Below are positions 22,176 through 29,185 of a stretch of 29,845 nt of DNA, piece after piece. Source of the DNA: an uncultured Bacillota bacterium (lineage in GTDB: Bacteria; Bacillota_I; Bacilli_A; RF39; UBA660). The stretch spans positions 1 through 29,845 of the forward strand of contig CAMNHZ010000005.1 of assembly GCA_946540075.1 (NCBI GenBank), in the 5' to 3' direction. The position numbers and the translations under genes are program-made. Numbering within the stretch: position 1 is the first letter of the stretch; every line of letters begins with the position of its first letter. The notes beneath the pieces were generated by a model that saw only the letters and a program-made list of their open reading frames with translations, was not told the origin of the DNA and did not search any database.

Positions 22176-22872
22176 AAAATGTATGATCCTTATTCTTTAT
22201 AAATTCTTTTAATATTTTAGTAAGAGCTCTTTTTTCTATTCTTGATACATAACTTCTAGATATACCCAATTCTTTAGCTATCTCTTTTTGCGTAATTTCA
22301 TCTTTATTATTTAAACCATATCTTTTATTGATAATATATTTTTCACGATCATTTAAGACATCGTAGTATTTGCTTAATAGTTTTATATTGTTCTTATTAT
22401 GAATATCCATTGCAAAATCAGGGTTAGGGGTTTTTAATATATCTAAGAACGTTATTTCATTACCTTCTTTATCATAACCAATACTCTCATTTATACTTAT
22501 ATTTTTATTATTTTTTTTATCACTTCTAAAATACATTAATATCTCATTTTCAATACATCTAGCACAGTAAGTAGTAATTCTAGTACCTTTATGATTAGAA
22601 TAACTATCGACACCTTTAATTAAACCAATAGTCCCTATACTAATTAGATCATCAATATCATCTTTTCGGTAATCATATTTCTTAACAATATGAGCAACTA
22701 ATCTAAGGTTATGTTCAATTAATTTGTTTCTAGCTTCCATATCTCCTGTTAGTGCTTTAGCAATATATATTTCTTCTTCTTCCTTAGGTAGGGGATCAGG
22801 AAATATATTATTGGAATATGCAGCAGTAAAGATATGAAAGTCTTTAAAAATAAATCTTAATAGTTTTAACAT
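22174..22872 (-). CDS. sigK: Sporulation sigma factor, pro-sigma-K
   Basis: A 232-aa sigma-70 factor close to SigK. The N-terminal ~20 residues (MLKLLRFIFKDFHIFTAAYS) are hydrophobic like the pro-sequence removed by SpoIVFB, followed by NNIFPDPLPKEEEEIY (Bacillus: NNAFPQPLS..EE). Region 2 has LIEHNLRLVAHIVKKYDYR, DDLISIGTIGLIKGVDSY and YCARCIENEILMYFR. IGYDKEGNEITFLDIL matches the SigK rather than the SigE form. The region 4 helix-turn-helix is EITQKEIAKELGISRSYVSRIE. It should direct late mother-cell genes (coat, DPA synthesis). The reading frame is unbroken, so no skin-like element interrupts it. The start follows AGGAAGTGATAT. SigE and SpoIIGA are not in the window. Confidence 0.9.
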   Translation of the reverse strand: MLKLLRFIFKDFHIFTAAYSNNIFPDPLPKEEEEIYIAKALTGDMEARNKLIEHNLRLVAHIVKKYDYRKDDIDDLISIGTIGLIKGVDSYSNHKGTRITTYCARCIENEILMYFRSDKKNNKNISINESIGYDKEGNEITFLDILKTPNPDFAMDIHNKNNIKLLSKYYDVLNDREKYIINKRYGLNNKDEITQKEIAKELGISRSYVSRIEKRALTKILKEFIKNKDHTF

Positions 22873-22900
22873 ATATCACTTCCTATTAAAGTATATTAGA

Positions 22901-22933
22901 TAAAAAAGAAAACAACACATTTTTGTGTTGTTT
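22901..22933 (-). terminator. Intrinsic terminator of the LCP-PASTA gene
   Basis: Minus-strand AACAACACA / TGTGTTGTT, a 9-bp perfect stem with a 4-nt loop and a T-rich tail. It stands between the LCP gene and sigK, so sigK must have its own promoter in the following ~30 nt; none is convincing by eye. Confidence 0.85.
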
Positions 22934-24938
22934 AAATGTTGTTATTATCACCAGAATTATCAGTAGATGGAATTACAGCAACTGGACTTTCAACTTCAGA
23001 TGAACCATTAGTTTTAGGATCTTTATTATCATCTTTATTTGAAATTTTGTTATTTGTATCATTATTGTTAGTAGTTGCTTTTTGAGTTGTAGTCTTAGTT
23101 GTAGTATCTTTTTTAGTTGAACTTGATGTAGTATTACTTATACCTGAAGCAACAGTTATTGTAATACCTCTTAAGTATTTAGCATCCATACCTTGATGAG
23201 CTGATTGACTTAAGATTAATCCTGAACTACTAGCTGATGATACTGTATTAACATTTAGTGAAACACCATGTTTACTACACCAACTTTGAGCATATGATTT
23301 ACTATATCCAACAAAGTTAGGTACTATTGCAAGTGGAGTTTCATTATATTGACCCTTACCAATAACTTTTTCTTCATATGGTGTATCAACATTAAATTCA
23401 AACGATGTAATAGCTTTTTCTTCTTTTAATCCTAAGTTTATCTTCATAGCATTAACTACATCTTTTAAACTACCTTTATATGCAACAAAGTTATATAGTG
23501 ACATTCTAGTACCTTTACCATCTATACTACTATAATCATATATGTATTGATCATATCCACTTAAATATAGTCTTTGCATAGAAAGTAATTCTTCCATAGG
23601 CATATCTTTAGTCTTAGAAGATATATCTTTAGCAATATTATATAATGATAATATTTCAGATTTACTCATGTTAGTTTCCATATTATTACTAATAGTATCT
23701 AATAATTTATATATAGTATCTAAACTATTAATAGATTTAGCTTTATTCATAAGAGCTTTAACAACTAATTGTTGATTTTGACCTCTTACAAAGTCATTAA
23801 CAGTTTTTCTATGACGTGAAAGAGCAAGTGCTTGTTCACCGTTTAATTTTTGTTTTCCTTTATTTAAACATTGAAGATTATCAAAGTTACGATTACTATC
23901 TTGTTCACAGAATTTAATAGGAACATCAACATCAATACCACCTAAGGCATCAACAAGTTTAACAACACCTTTAAAATTGATTTTTACATAGTAATCTATA
24001 TTTATACCTGTATAATTCTCAATTGTTTCCATCATACATTTTTCACCGTTCCAAGCGGCATGAGTTATTTTGTTTTCTCTCTTGTTAGGGAAACATGCGA
24101 TTGGTACATATGTATCACGAGGGATACTAAGTATTGTTGAATTAAGTGTAGTTGGATTAAATGTTATAAGAATTAATGAATCTCCATTAAATGAAGCACC
24201 TTGAATATTTTCTGCTTCAGAGTCAACTCCCATAATAAGAAGTGTAAAAGGTTTTGTTATTTTTTTACCTGATGAATTATTCTTGTTTGCTAGTCTTTTA
24301 CTCTTTGTATAAATTATTTTCGTTTTAGAATCAATATCATTAAAACCATCCATGTTTTTAAATAAAACGGTATAGTTAGTAGGTAAGAATAAATAATCTA
24401 TTTTTCCTGCATATAAGTCATTAAGCATAGCTACATAACTATCATATTTAACCTTTTTAATCTTTAATTTTTCGCTTTTAATAATTTCGTTTGGAATTTG
24501 ATATCCAGCAATATTATTTTTATCATTTAGAATACCAACTTTAGAGGTACCAAGGCTAGAAATATCTTTTGCTTTATTACTTTTAAGTGTAACTATACTT
24601 GAAGAGTAGGTAGATGCATTTGAAGATACTTTATCAATCGCACCATAAGCAACACCAATATTATAAGAAATAAATCCTGTTACTCCAGTATATATTAAAC
24701 ATATAAGTATTGTAGTTATATACCTTAGAGGTTTATTTTTAAATAAACTTTTAATTATTAATAATGTGATTAATCCCCATATTAACGCTAAGGCAAACCT
24801 TCCGATAAGTCTTAAAGTGTTTTCAATACCACTAAGTAATGTTATAGAATAAATAATCGCACCTGTTGCTACAGTAACACATATAAACATTACTAACATT
24901 ATAATAAACATACTCTTATTTTTAGTTAATTTTTTCAT
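22932..24938 (-). CDS. LytR-CpsA-Psr (LCP) family protein with PASTA domain
   Basis: A 668-aa envelope protein. It has three membrane helices (about 11-36, 43-65, 73-97), then a segment (about 123-205) patterned like a substrate-binding-protein fold (SKVGILNDKNNIAGYQIPNE...LNDLYAGKIDYLFLP). The LCP catalytic domain (about 230-405) has LLIMGVDSE, SIPRDTYVPI, DALGGIDVDV, LNGEQALALSRHR and DFVRGQNQQ. A PASTA domain (about 544-609, LAIVPNFVGYSKSYAQSWC) and a low-complexity Thr/Asn/Ser/Lys tail follow. LCP enzymes transfer anionic polymers from lipid carriers to peptidoglycan; the tail and PASTA probably sit in the wall. It lies upstream of sigK but is separated by a terminator. Start after AGGAGGTAAT. 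Confidence 0.88.
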   Translation of the reverse strand: MKKLTKNKSMFIIMLVMFICVTVATGAIIYSITLLSGIENTLRLIGRFALALIWGLITLLIIKSLFKNKPLRYITTILICLIYTGVTGFISYNIGVAYGAIDKVSSNASTYSSSIVTLKSNKAKDISSLGTSKVGILNDKNNIAGYQIPNEIIKSEKLKIKKVKYDSYVAMLNDLYAGKIDYLFLPTNYTVLFKNMDGFNDIDSKTKIIYTKSKRLANKNNSSGKKITKPFTLLIMGVDSEAENIQGASFNGDSLILITFNPTTLNSTILSIPRDTYVPIACFPNKRENKITHAAWNGEKCMMETIENYTGINIDYYVKINFKGVVKLVDALGGIDVDVPIKFCEQDSNRNFDNLQCLNKGKQKLNGEQALALSRHRKTVNDFVRGQNQQLVVKALMNKAKSINSLDTIYKLLDTISNNMETNMSKSEILSLYNIAKDISSKTKDMPMEELLSMQRLYLSGYDQYIYDYSSIDGKGTRMSLYNFVAYKGSLKDVVNAMKINLGLKEEKAITSFEFNVDTPYEEKVIGKGQYNETPLAIVPNFVGYSKSYAQSWCSKHGVSLNVNTVSSASSSGLILSQSAHQGMDAKYLRGITITVASGISNTTSSSTKKDTTTKTTTQKATTNNNDTNNKISNKDDNKDPKTNGSSEVESPVAVIPSTDNSGDNNNI

Positions 24939-24972
24939 ATTACCTCCTAAGCTAGTTTCCTATGCTTTACTA

Positions 24973-25001
24973 ATTATATAATAAATTAGATTTTTATTCA
25001 A
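24973..25001 (-). promoter_or_regulatory. Sigma-A promoter of the LCP-PASTA gene
   Basis: Minus-strand TTGAAT (24996-25001) and TATAAT (24973-24978), exactly 17 nt apart, 34 nt before the ATG. Confidence 0.75.
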
Positions 25002-25085
25002 CACATATTAAAAAATAATAAGCACAATATAAAAGAGTAATATCTTTGGTAAAATTGCATAATATTTAAATTAGATATGTATTGA

Positions 25086-25114
25086 TTGACAAAAATTATA
25101 TAATAGTGTAATAT
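25086..25114 (+). promoter_or_regulatory. Sigma-A promoter of tRNA-Cys
   Basis: TTGACA (25086-25091) and TAATAT (25109-25114), spaced 17 nt, identical in hexamers and spacing to the small-RNA promoter at 19739-19767. Start of transcription would be near 25121. Confidence 0.78.
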
Positions 25115-25124
25115 TAAGAAGTGA

Positions 25125-25221
25125 GAACAAATGGGTCCGTAGCCAAGTGGTAAGGCACGGGACTGCAACTCCCTGATCGCTGGTTCAAATCCGGTCGGGC
25201 CCTCCATTTAAAAATTTGTTC
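25125..25221. repeat. 8-bp inverted repeat flanking tRNA-Cys
   Basis: GAACAAAT (25125-25132) directly abuts the 5' end of the tRNA and ATTTGTTC (25214-25221) lies 7 nt after the CCA. In the precursor RNA they would form a stem that extends the acceptor stem through a small bulge, perhaps helping end processing. Confidence 0.6.
25133..25206 (+). tRNA. tRNA-Cys (anticodon GCA)
   Basis: A 74-nt cloverleaf including an encoded CCA. The acceptor stem is GGGTCCG with CGGGCCC, the anticodon stem-loop is GGGACTGCAACTCCC with GCA, and the T arm contains GGTTCAAATCC. The discriminator base is T (U73), the main identity element of tRNA-Cys. The gene stands alone, with its own promoter and a downstream terminator. 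Confidence 0.97.
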
Positions 25222-25243
25222 GAACTATTATGTTTGAACTTAA

Positions 25244-25274
25244 TATAAAAATATCAATATATAAAAATATCAAT
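25244..25274 (+). repeat. 15-bp tandem direct repeat in the tRNA-Cys trailer
   Basis: TATAAAAATATCAAT occurs at 25244-25258 and 25260-25274, one base apart. The second copy is the left arm of the terminator; the first could pair with the same right arm. Confidence 0.75.
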
Positions 25275-25298
25275 TTCGATAGTGAATTGATATTTTTT
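25263..25298 (+). terminator. Intrinsic terminator of tRNA-Cys
   Basis: AAAAATATCAATT (25263-25275) pairs with AATTGATATTTTT (25285-25297), followed by T. The loop is 9 nt. The stem is AT-rich but 13 bp long. Confidence 0.7.
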
Positions 25299-25332
25299 GT
25301 TTCATTATAATAATGAATTTATAAAATTATAA

Positions 25333-25361
25333 TATACAAACAATAAGAATTATTGTATAAT
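25333..25361 (+). promoter_or_regulatory. Probable sigma-A promoter of the 25382 operon
   Basis: TATACA and a perfect TATAAT are 17 nt apart, 20 nt before the ATG at 25382, with AGGTGAT as ribosome site. Confidence 0.55.
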
Positions 25362-25381
25362 GAGAGAGAATAGGTGATATA

Positions 25382-26788
25382 ATGAATAAGGATTTAAGAC
25401 AAATAAAGAGTAAGTATGGTGAAAAAATGATGCAATTATGTAAAACATTATTTCCGACTTTTCTTGAAGAGGAGGGATTATTGTTTCAATTATTAAGTGA
25501 TAATTTTGCTTACTCTAAATCTTTATACTATGATATTGTTGCGAATAACATGGTTGAGGAGTTTAAAAACTTTATTTATAGTTATAATGATGTTTATAGT
25601 CAATTTGAGTTTGATTTAGATTCTGATTTTAGTTTTAGTTTAGATGAAAATGATGATGAGATAGATGATACTTTTATTTTTGCTCAAAATAGTAATGGAA
25701 AGACACCACAGGAATTACTTGATGAAGCAGGATATAAATTATATGAATGTCATAATGAAGAAGAGATTCAAGCTTTTAAACACTATTATGCACCAGGTGA
25801 AGAATTATGTACATTTAAAGGTGAAAGACTAGATAGATGCCATGTATTTTTTGCAGTAAAGAAAGATGTTGATCAAATAAAAAGAGAAGATTTTACGCAC
25901 CCACAAAGACAAGATAGATATGGTACATCGGTTATAAGTATTCAGTTTTTAAAAGGATATATTAATAATGTATCAATAAAGAATAGGTATAATCATGGTA
26001 AAAATAATGAGATAGTTAATCCTGATGCAACATTTTCTAATAATTTAGATAATATTATACCAGGACTTAAAGATGCTTTTTGTGAATGTTATGATTTAAA
26101 TGTTAGTAATGATATAAATGATTTTGAAATACCAGGATATGTAAAAGCTAATAATGGAAAATTATATAAATATAATTGTGAAATAAATCAAGCTTACTAT
26201 TGTCCTAATAATATAATAATTGATGAAGAAAAACAAGTACACGAATATGATAAATCGAAGTATTTAATTATCGATAATTATATAATAGATTTAGAGCATA
26301 AAACAGTTTCACTTTTTGAGGATGTACTTCCCGATAGTTTCGTTGATGGATTAAAGGATATAAAAAGTATAAGTGTTGTTACTAATAAAAAACTAAATAT
26401 GAAGAAAATAACTATTGATGATAATATAGAAATTATAGTAAATAGAAATGATAGTATACTTTATTATAAAAATAATAATATTAGAAAAATAAAAGATAAT
26501 TTTATGTGGCATGCTTATAATTTACAAGAGATAGACATAAACAATGTAGAAGAAATAGGTAATGGCTTTTTAGGTAATAATACGATTATTAAAAGGTTGG
26601 ATGTTCCTAGATTAGTATCAGTTGGCAATGATTTTATGCCATATAACGAGAATTTAGAATACTTCAATGCTCCTAATTTAATGCCTGAGAATATAGGTTA
26701 TAATGTATTAACGAAGAGTACCAACATAAAAGGTGGATATGCACCTTGTTTAAATAATCAATCTTATAGTGGTGTAATAAGGAGATAA
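25382..26788 (+). CDS. Unknown protein with a BspA-like leucine-rich tail
   Basis: A 468-aa soluble, acidic protein with no signal peptide. Residues 1-85 are helical with an acidic end (DLDSDFSFSLDENDDEIDD). The middle (about 100-240) contains KTPQELLDEAGYKLYECHNEEEIQAFKHYYAPGEELCTF and RLDRCHVFFAVKKDVDQIKREDF, which look like a defined domain I cannot name. The end (about 375-455) has irregular repeats of the type NNVEEIGNGFLGNNTIIKRLDVPRLVSVGNDFMPYN, similar to BspA-type (LRR_5) leucine-rich repeats. Such repeats mediate binding, but in a cytoplasmic protein the partner is open. A perfect -10 and a ribosome site support expression. It forms an operon with the 87-aa gene 3 nt downstream. Confidence 0.75.
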   Translation: MNKDLRQIKSKYGEKMMQLCKTLFPTFLEEEGLLFQLLSDNFAYSKSLYYDIVANNMVEEFKNFIYSYNDVYSQFEFDLDSDFSFSLDENDDEIDDTFIFAQNSNGKTPQELLDEAGYKLYECHNEEEIQAFKHYYAPGEELCTFKGERLDRCHVFFAVKKDVDQIKREDFTHPQRQDRYGTSVISIQFLKGYINNVSIKNRYNHGKNNEIVNPDATFSNNLDNIIPGLKDAFCECYDLNVSNDINDFEIPGYVKANNGKLYKYNCEINQAYYCPNNIIIDEEKQVHEYDKSKYLIIDNYIIDLEHKTVSLFEDVLPDSFVDGLKDIKSISVVTNKKLNMKKITIDDNIEIIVNRNDSILYYKNNNIRKIKDNFMWHAYNLQEIDINNVEEIGNGFLGNNTIIKRLDVPRLVSVGNDFMPYNENLEYFNAPNLMPENIGYNVLTKSTNIKGGYAPCLNNQSYSGVIRR

Positions 26789-26791
26789 CAT

Positions 26792-27055
26792 ATGAAAAGA
26801 GTAAAAATTATAAATAAAAATAGATATGATTATACTTTAGAAGATGATGATAAGAAAGAGTATGTTTTAAATATAGAGTTTTATCAAGCTGAATTAAATG
26901 TTGGTGATTATATTTATATATCTGATAAAGTTTTGAAAGAGAAGAACCTTTTTGCTTTCGGACCACTAATGGAAGATAAAAATCGTACTGAGGATGATAT
27001 TATTAAAGTAGTACAAAGTGATAAAGAGTTTTATTTACAAAGATACTATGGTTAA
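26792..27055 (+). CDS. Small protein of unknown function
   Basis: An 87-aa charged protein I do not recognise. It appears beta-rich at first (KIINKNRYDYTLEDDDKKEYVLNIEF, then LNVGDYIYISDKVL), like a small OB or SH3-type barrel, followed by a helical end. The ribosome site AAGGAGATAA overlaps the preceding stop region, and the gap is 3 nt, so it is co-translated with the 468-aa protein and may work with it. A strong terminator follows. Confidence 0.75.
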   Translation: MKRVKIINKNRYDYTLEDDDKKEYVLNIEFYQAELNVGDYIYISDKVLKEKNLFAFGPLMEDKNRTEDDIIKVVQSDKEFYLQRYYG

Positions 27056-27057
27056 TT

Positions 27058-27083
27058 AAGCACTTTTTAAAAGTGCTTTTTTT
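27058..27083 (+). terminator. Intrinsic terminator of the 25382-27055 operon
   Basis: AAGCACTTTT / AAAAGTGCTT stem followed by seven T. Confidence 0.85.
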
Positions 27084-27147
27084 GTTTTTTTGTTTTAATT
27101 ATGTTGAAAAATATTTTAAATAATGTAATAATAAAATTGGTGATAGT

Positions 27148-27717
27148 ATGAGTAGGTTTGATTTAAAAAAGATGGCAATTAAAATTGGAATCGGATTAGT
27201 AGTTGTACTTATTTTGTTTTTGTTTTATACTCTTTTTCTTAGAAATATAAATAGTGGTAAAAAAGATAAGCAATCAAATAATATTTATTTTGATAATTTA
27301 ACTAAAGTTACTGCTAAGGAAAGTGCTTTATATACTAAGAATCCAAAGATAAAAAAAGATGCAAAAACAATTGATGAATCATCAATTGAATTTGTCGCAC
27401 CTGGTGATTCTGTTAGTTATAGTTTTGATATTGTAAATACTAGTAAACATAATTTTAAGTTATCTTCTTTTAAGAATGGAAAAGTAAGATGTGGAACTGA
27501 TGAAAAAAATTATAAGGATTGTGATGCTGTCGTTTACAAAATGATTTATACTGATTCTGGTAAAGAATTAAAGTTAAATGATGATTTAAAAGCAGGTGAA
27601 AAGGTTAATGTTACGGTAGAAATATCATACACTAAAGCACTTGATGATAGTTTTAAATCATCAGATGATATTATAATTGAATTATTAGATACTTCACTTA
27701 CATATAGTAAAAAGTAA
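27148..27717 (+). CDS. Single-pass membrane protein with an extracellular domain, function unknown
   Basis: A 189-aa protein with a basic N-terminus (SRFDLKKMAIK), one membrane helix (about 13-32) and an outside domain of ~150 residues. That domain has the look of a beta-sandwich: SIEFVAPGDSVSYSFDIVNTSKHNF, then LKAGEKVNVTVEISYTK, like CARDB/DUF11-type or TasA-like folds, and a Cys pair (KVRCGTDEKNYKDCDA) that may form a disulphide. No sortase motif is seen. TTGAAA (27104-27109) and TAATAA (27126-27131), 16 nt apart, may be its promoter. Start after TTGGTGATAGT. It seems to be transcribed alone. Confidence 0.78.
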   Translation: MSRFDLKKMAIKIGIGLVVVLILFLFYTLFLRNINSGKKDKQSNNIYFDNLTKVTAKESALYTKNPKIKKDAKTIDESSIEFVAPGDSVSYSFDIVNTSKHNFKLSSFKNGKVRCGTDEKNYKDCDAVVYKMIYTDSGKELKLNDDLKAGEKVNVTVEISYTKALDDSFKSSDDIIIELLDTSLTYSKK

Positions 27718-27732
27718 ATAATATAGCTTTCT

Positions 27733-27762
27733 TTGTCGAATTTGATGCATCTTATACATAAT
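27733..27762 (+). promoter_or_regulatory. Promoter with a Spo0A-box-like -35 upstream of the 44-codon ORF
   Basis: TGTCGAA (27734-27740) is an exact match to the Spo0A box and overlaps TTGTCG, a -35-like hexamer; CATAAT (27757-27762) follows 18 nt later. A Spo0A box lying over the -35 is how Spo0A~P activates sigma-A promoters. TTGTCG could equally be a plain -35. Confidence 0.35.
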
Positions 27763-27788
27763 GTTGCTATAGTTAATATGGTGATATT

Positions 27789-27923
27789 ATGAAACAAGGA
27801 GAATATGTAGAGTATTTTATTGGTAGATTGATAGATGAGGTAATGAGTGCAAAAATTGATGCATATTTAGCACTTAAAAATAATGGTTCTATAAGAAGTG
27901 AATGTAAAGTTAAAGTTGATTGA
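27789..27923 (+). CDS. 44-residue protein of unknown function
   Basis: ATG after ATGGTGATATT, 44 codons, TGA stop. The product starts MKQGEYVEYFIGRLIDEVMS, continues with an amphipathic-looking AKIDAYLALKNNG and ends with a charged SECKVKVD. It has no membrane segment and one Cys. The gene is flanked by a likely promoter and by an intrinsic terminator whose left arm overlaps its last codons, so it is a complete monocistronic unit rather than a chance frame. The Spo0A-like box invites a sporulation role, comparable in size to small regulators such as Sda, but the sequence is unlike any I know. Confidence 0.55.
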   Translation: MKQGEYVEYFIGRLIDEVMSAKIDAYLALKNNGSIRSECKVKVD

Positions 27924-27940
27924 CAAATCAGCTTTTTTTT
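27912..27940 (+). terminator. Intrinsic terminator of the 44-codon ORF
   Basis: AAAGTTGATT (27912-27921) pairs with AATCAGCTTT (27926-27935), one T-G pair, GACA loop, then T to 27940. Confidence 0.82.
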
Positions 27941-27948
27941 GAGAAAAT
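27920..27948 (+). promoter_or_regulatory. Probable sigma-A promoter of gpsB-rnpB, overlapping the terminator
   Basis: A perfect TTGACA (27920-27925) lies in the terminator loop region and GAAAAT (27943-27948) follows after 17 nt, 32 nt before the gpsB start. Confidence 0.5.
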
Positions 27949-27980
27949 GTATATGTGTATGAATAAAAGGAGGGAGTTAT

Positions 27981-28301
27981 ATGTATCAAGAAAGATTAAT
28001 GTTATCTCCTAAAGATATACTAGAAAAAGAATTTAAAATTGATACTCGTGGATATCGTCCACAGGAAGTCGATAAATATTTGGATATTGTAATTCGTGAT
28101 TATGAGGAAGCTTTTACAATTATGAAAGAGCTTGATACTGATAAGAAAGAATTAATTGAAGAGAATATTGCTTTAAAAAAAGAGATTAGAAATTTAAAGA
28201 CTAAATTAGATGTACTTAGTGATTCTGATAATGCAGGAGCAACAAATGCAGATTTACTTAGAAGAATATCTAATTTGGAAAAAATTATATATGGTAAGTA
28301 A
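27981..28301 (+). CDS. gpsB: Cell-cycle protein GpsB (DivIVA-like)
   Basis: A 106-aa protein matching GpsB over its full length: LSPKDILEKEFKIDTRGYRPQEVDKYLDIVIRDYE (Bacillus LSAKEILEKEFKTGVRGYRQEDVDKFLDMIIKDYE), a coiled coil (about 38-78), and a C-terminal trimerising end DLLRRISNLEKIIYGK. GpsB shuttles between side wall and septum and adapts class A PBPs and other wall proteins. The start follows a strong AGGAGGGAG. The gene directly upstream of rnpB is the same as in Bacillus. Its stop codon ends at the base preceding RNase P RNA helix P1. Confidence 0.95.
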   Translation: MYQERLMLSPKDILEKEFKIDTRGYRPQEVDKYLDIVIRDYEEAFTIMKELDTDKKELIEENIALKKEIRNLKTKLDVLSDSDNAGATNADLLRRISNLEKIIYGK

Positions 28302-28660
28302 TAATATTTTAGACAAACGCTGCATTTATAATAATGTAGAGGAAAGTCCATGCTCGCACTGACCTGAAATGGCAGTAGTGTTCATGTGTAGGGAAAAAAT
28401 AACCTACAGTAGCAATTTTTTTGCTAACGGATTCGAATTAACCTAAATCTTAAGACATGGTTATATTAGATATAAAAGTGCCAAAGTGACGATGCTTTTT
28501 AGAAATAAAAAGAGTGGAACGTGGTAAACCCCATGAGCGAGAAACCCAAAATTGGTAGGGGAACTTAAACGAAGGAATCAAACGGAGTTTAGGATCGATT
28601 TATTCGATAGATAAATGTTTGTCACCCTTGTGGTACAGAACATGGCTTATTAAATATTAT
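28302..28660 (+). ncRNA. rnpB: RNase P RNA, Bacillus (type B) class
   Basis: Conserved core blocks are clear: GAGGAAAGTCCATGCTCGC (28339-28357, P4 5' side and J3/4), AAAGTGCCAAAGTGACG, GAGTGGAACGTGGTAAACCCC, GCGAGAAACCCAAA...GGTAGGGGAA, and near the 3' end ACAGAACATGGCTTA, which closes P4. The ends are set by helix P1: TAATATTT (28302-28309) with AAATATTA (28652-28659). The order of blocks and the AGCGAGAAACCC sequence match the Bacillus RNA. It is the ribozyme that trims tRNA 5' leaders, here ~359 nt. No T-run terminator follows, and the 5' end abuts the gpsB stop, so it is probably processed out of a longer transcript. Confidence 0.95.
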
Positions 28661-28687
28661 TTATAATGTTTGAAGTGAGGTGAAATA

Positions 28688-29176
28688 GTGAAGGAAATAG
28701 GTCAAAAATTAAAAGAGACACGTGAAAGTATTGGTGTTTCAATTGAAGAGGCAGCAGAAGATTTAAAACTACGTCCTAGTCAAATAGAAGCTATTGAAGC
28801 TGGAAATACTGATAAATTTAAAGACGTTTTTTATCTTAAATATTTTATTCGCGATTATTCTAAATATCTAGGATTGGATTATGAAGACATGGTCGATGAA
28901 TTTAATGAATATTTATTTGATTATACTTCTAAAATTTCACTTGATGATATAAAAAGAGAAAAAAGAAAACTTAATAAATCTAAAAAAGGCCAAACAAAAA
29001 AAATATCATCACCATATACATTGGAAAGGAAAAACAATTTTGCTATTCCACCAATGATTATTTACATAATAATTGTGCTAGTTATTTTGATGATTGGTTA
29101 TGGGATTATTTCGATTATAAATCATGATGATTTTATAAGCACAACGAATAATAATGAAAATAATATAATTAAATAG
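28688..29176 (+). CDS. rodZ: RodZ-like HTH membrane protein (YmfM type)
   Basis: A 162-aa protein with an N-terminal XRE-type helix-turn-helix (about 1-70: IGQKLKETRESIGVSIEEAAEDLKLRPSQIEAIEAGN...FLKYFIRDYSKYLGL pattern of RodZ), a basic linker (KREKRKLNKSKKGQTKK), one membrane helix (about 118-144) and a short outside tail of ~18 residues. RodZ links MreB to the membrane in rod-shaped cells. The usual C-terminal extracellular beta domain is missing, making this a short form. The start is GTG at 28688 after GTGAGGTGAAATA. The downstream pgsA neighbour is the same as for Bacillus ymfM, which supports orthology. Confidence 0.85.
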   Translation: MKEIGQKLKETRESIGVSIEEAAEDLKLRPSQIEAIEAGNTDKFKDVFYLKYFIRDYSKYLGLDYEDMVDEFNEYLFDYTSKISLDDIKREKRKLNKSKKGQTKKISSPYTLERKNNFAIPPMIIYIIIVLVILMIGYGIISIINHDDFISTTNNNENNIIK

Positions 29177-29185
29177 GAGGTTTTT

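Noticed and set aside
22174..22872. Possible skin-type interruption of sigK
   Set aside because: The reading frame runs unbroken from pro-sequence to region 4; no recombinase or attachment-site repeats are present.
24998..25207. 69-codon minus-strand frame across tRNA-Cys
   Set aside because: It begins in the tRNA gene (MEGPTGFEPAIRELQSRALP is a well-known spurious translation of antisense tRNA) and overlaps the LCP promoter.
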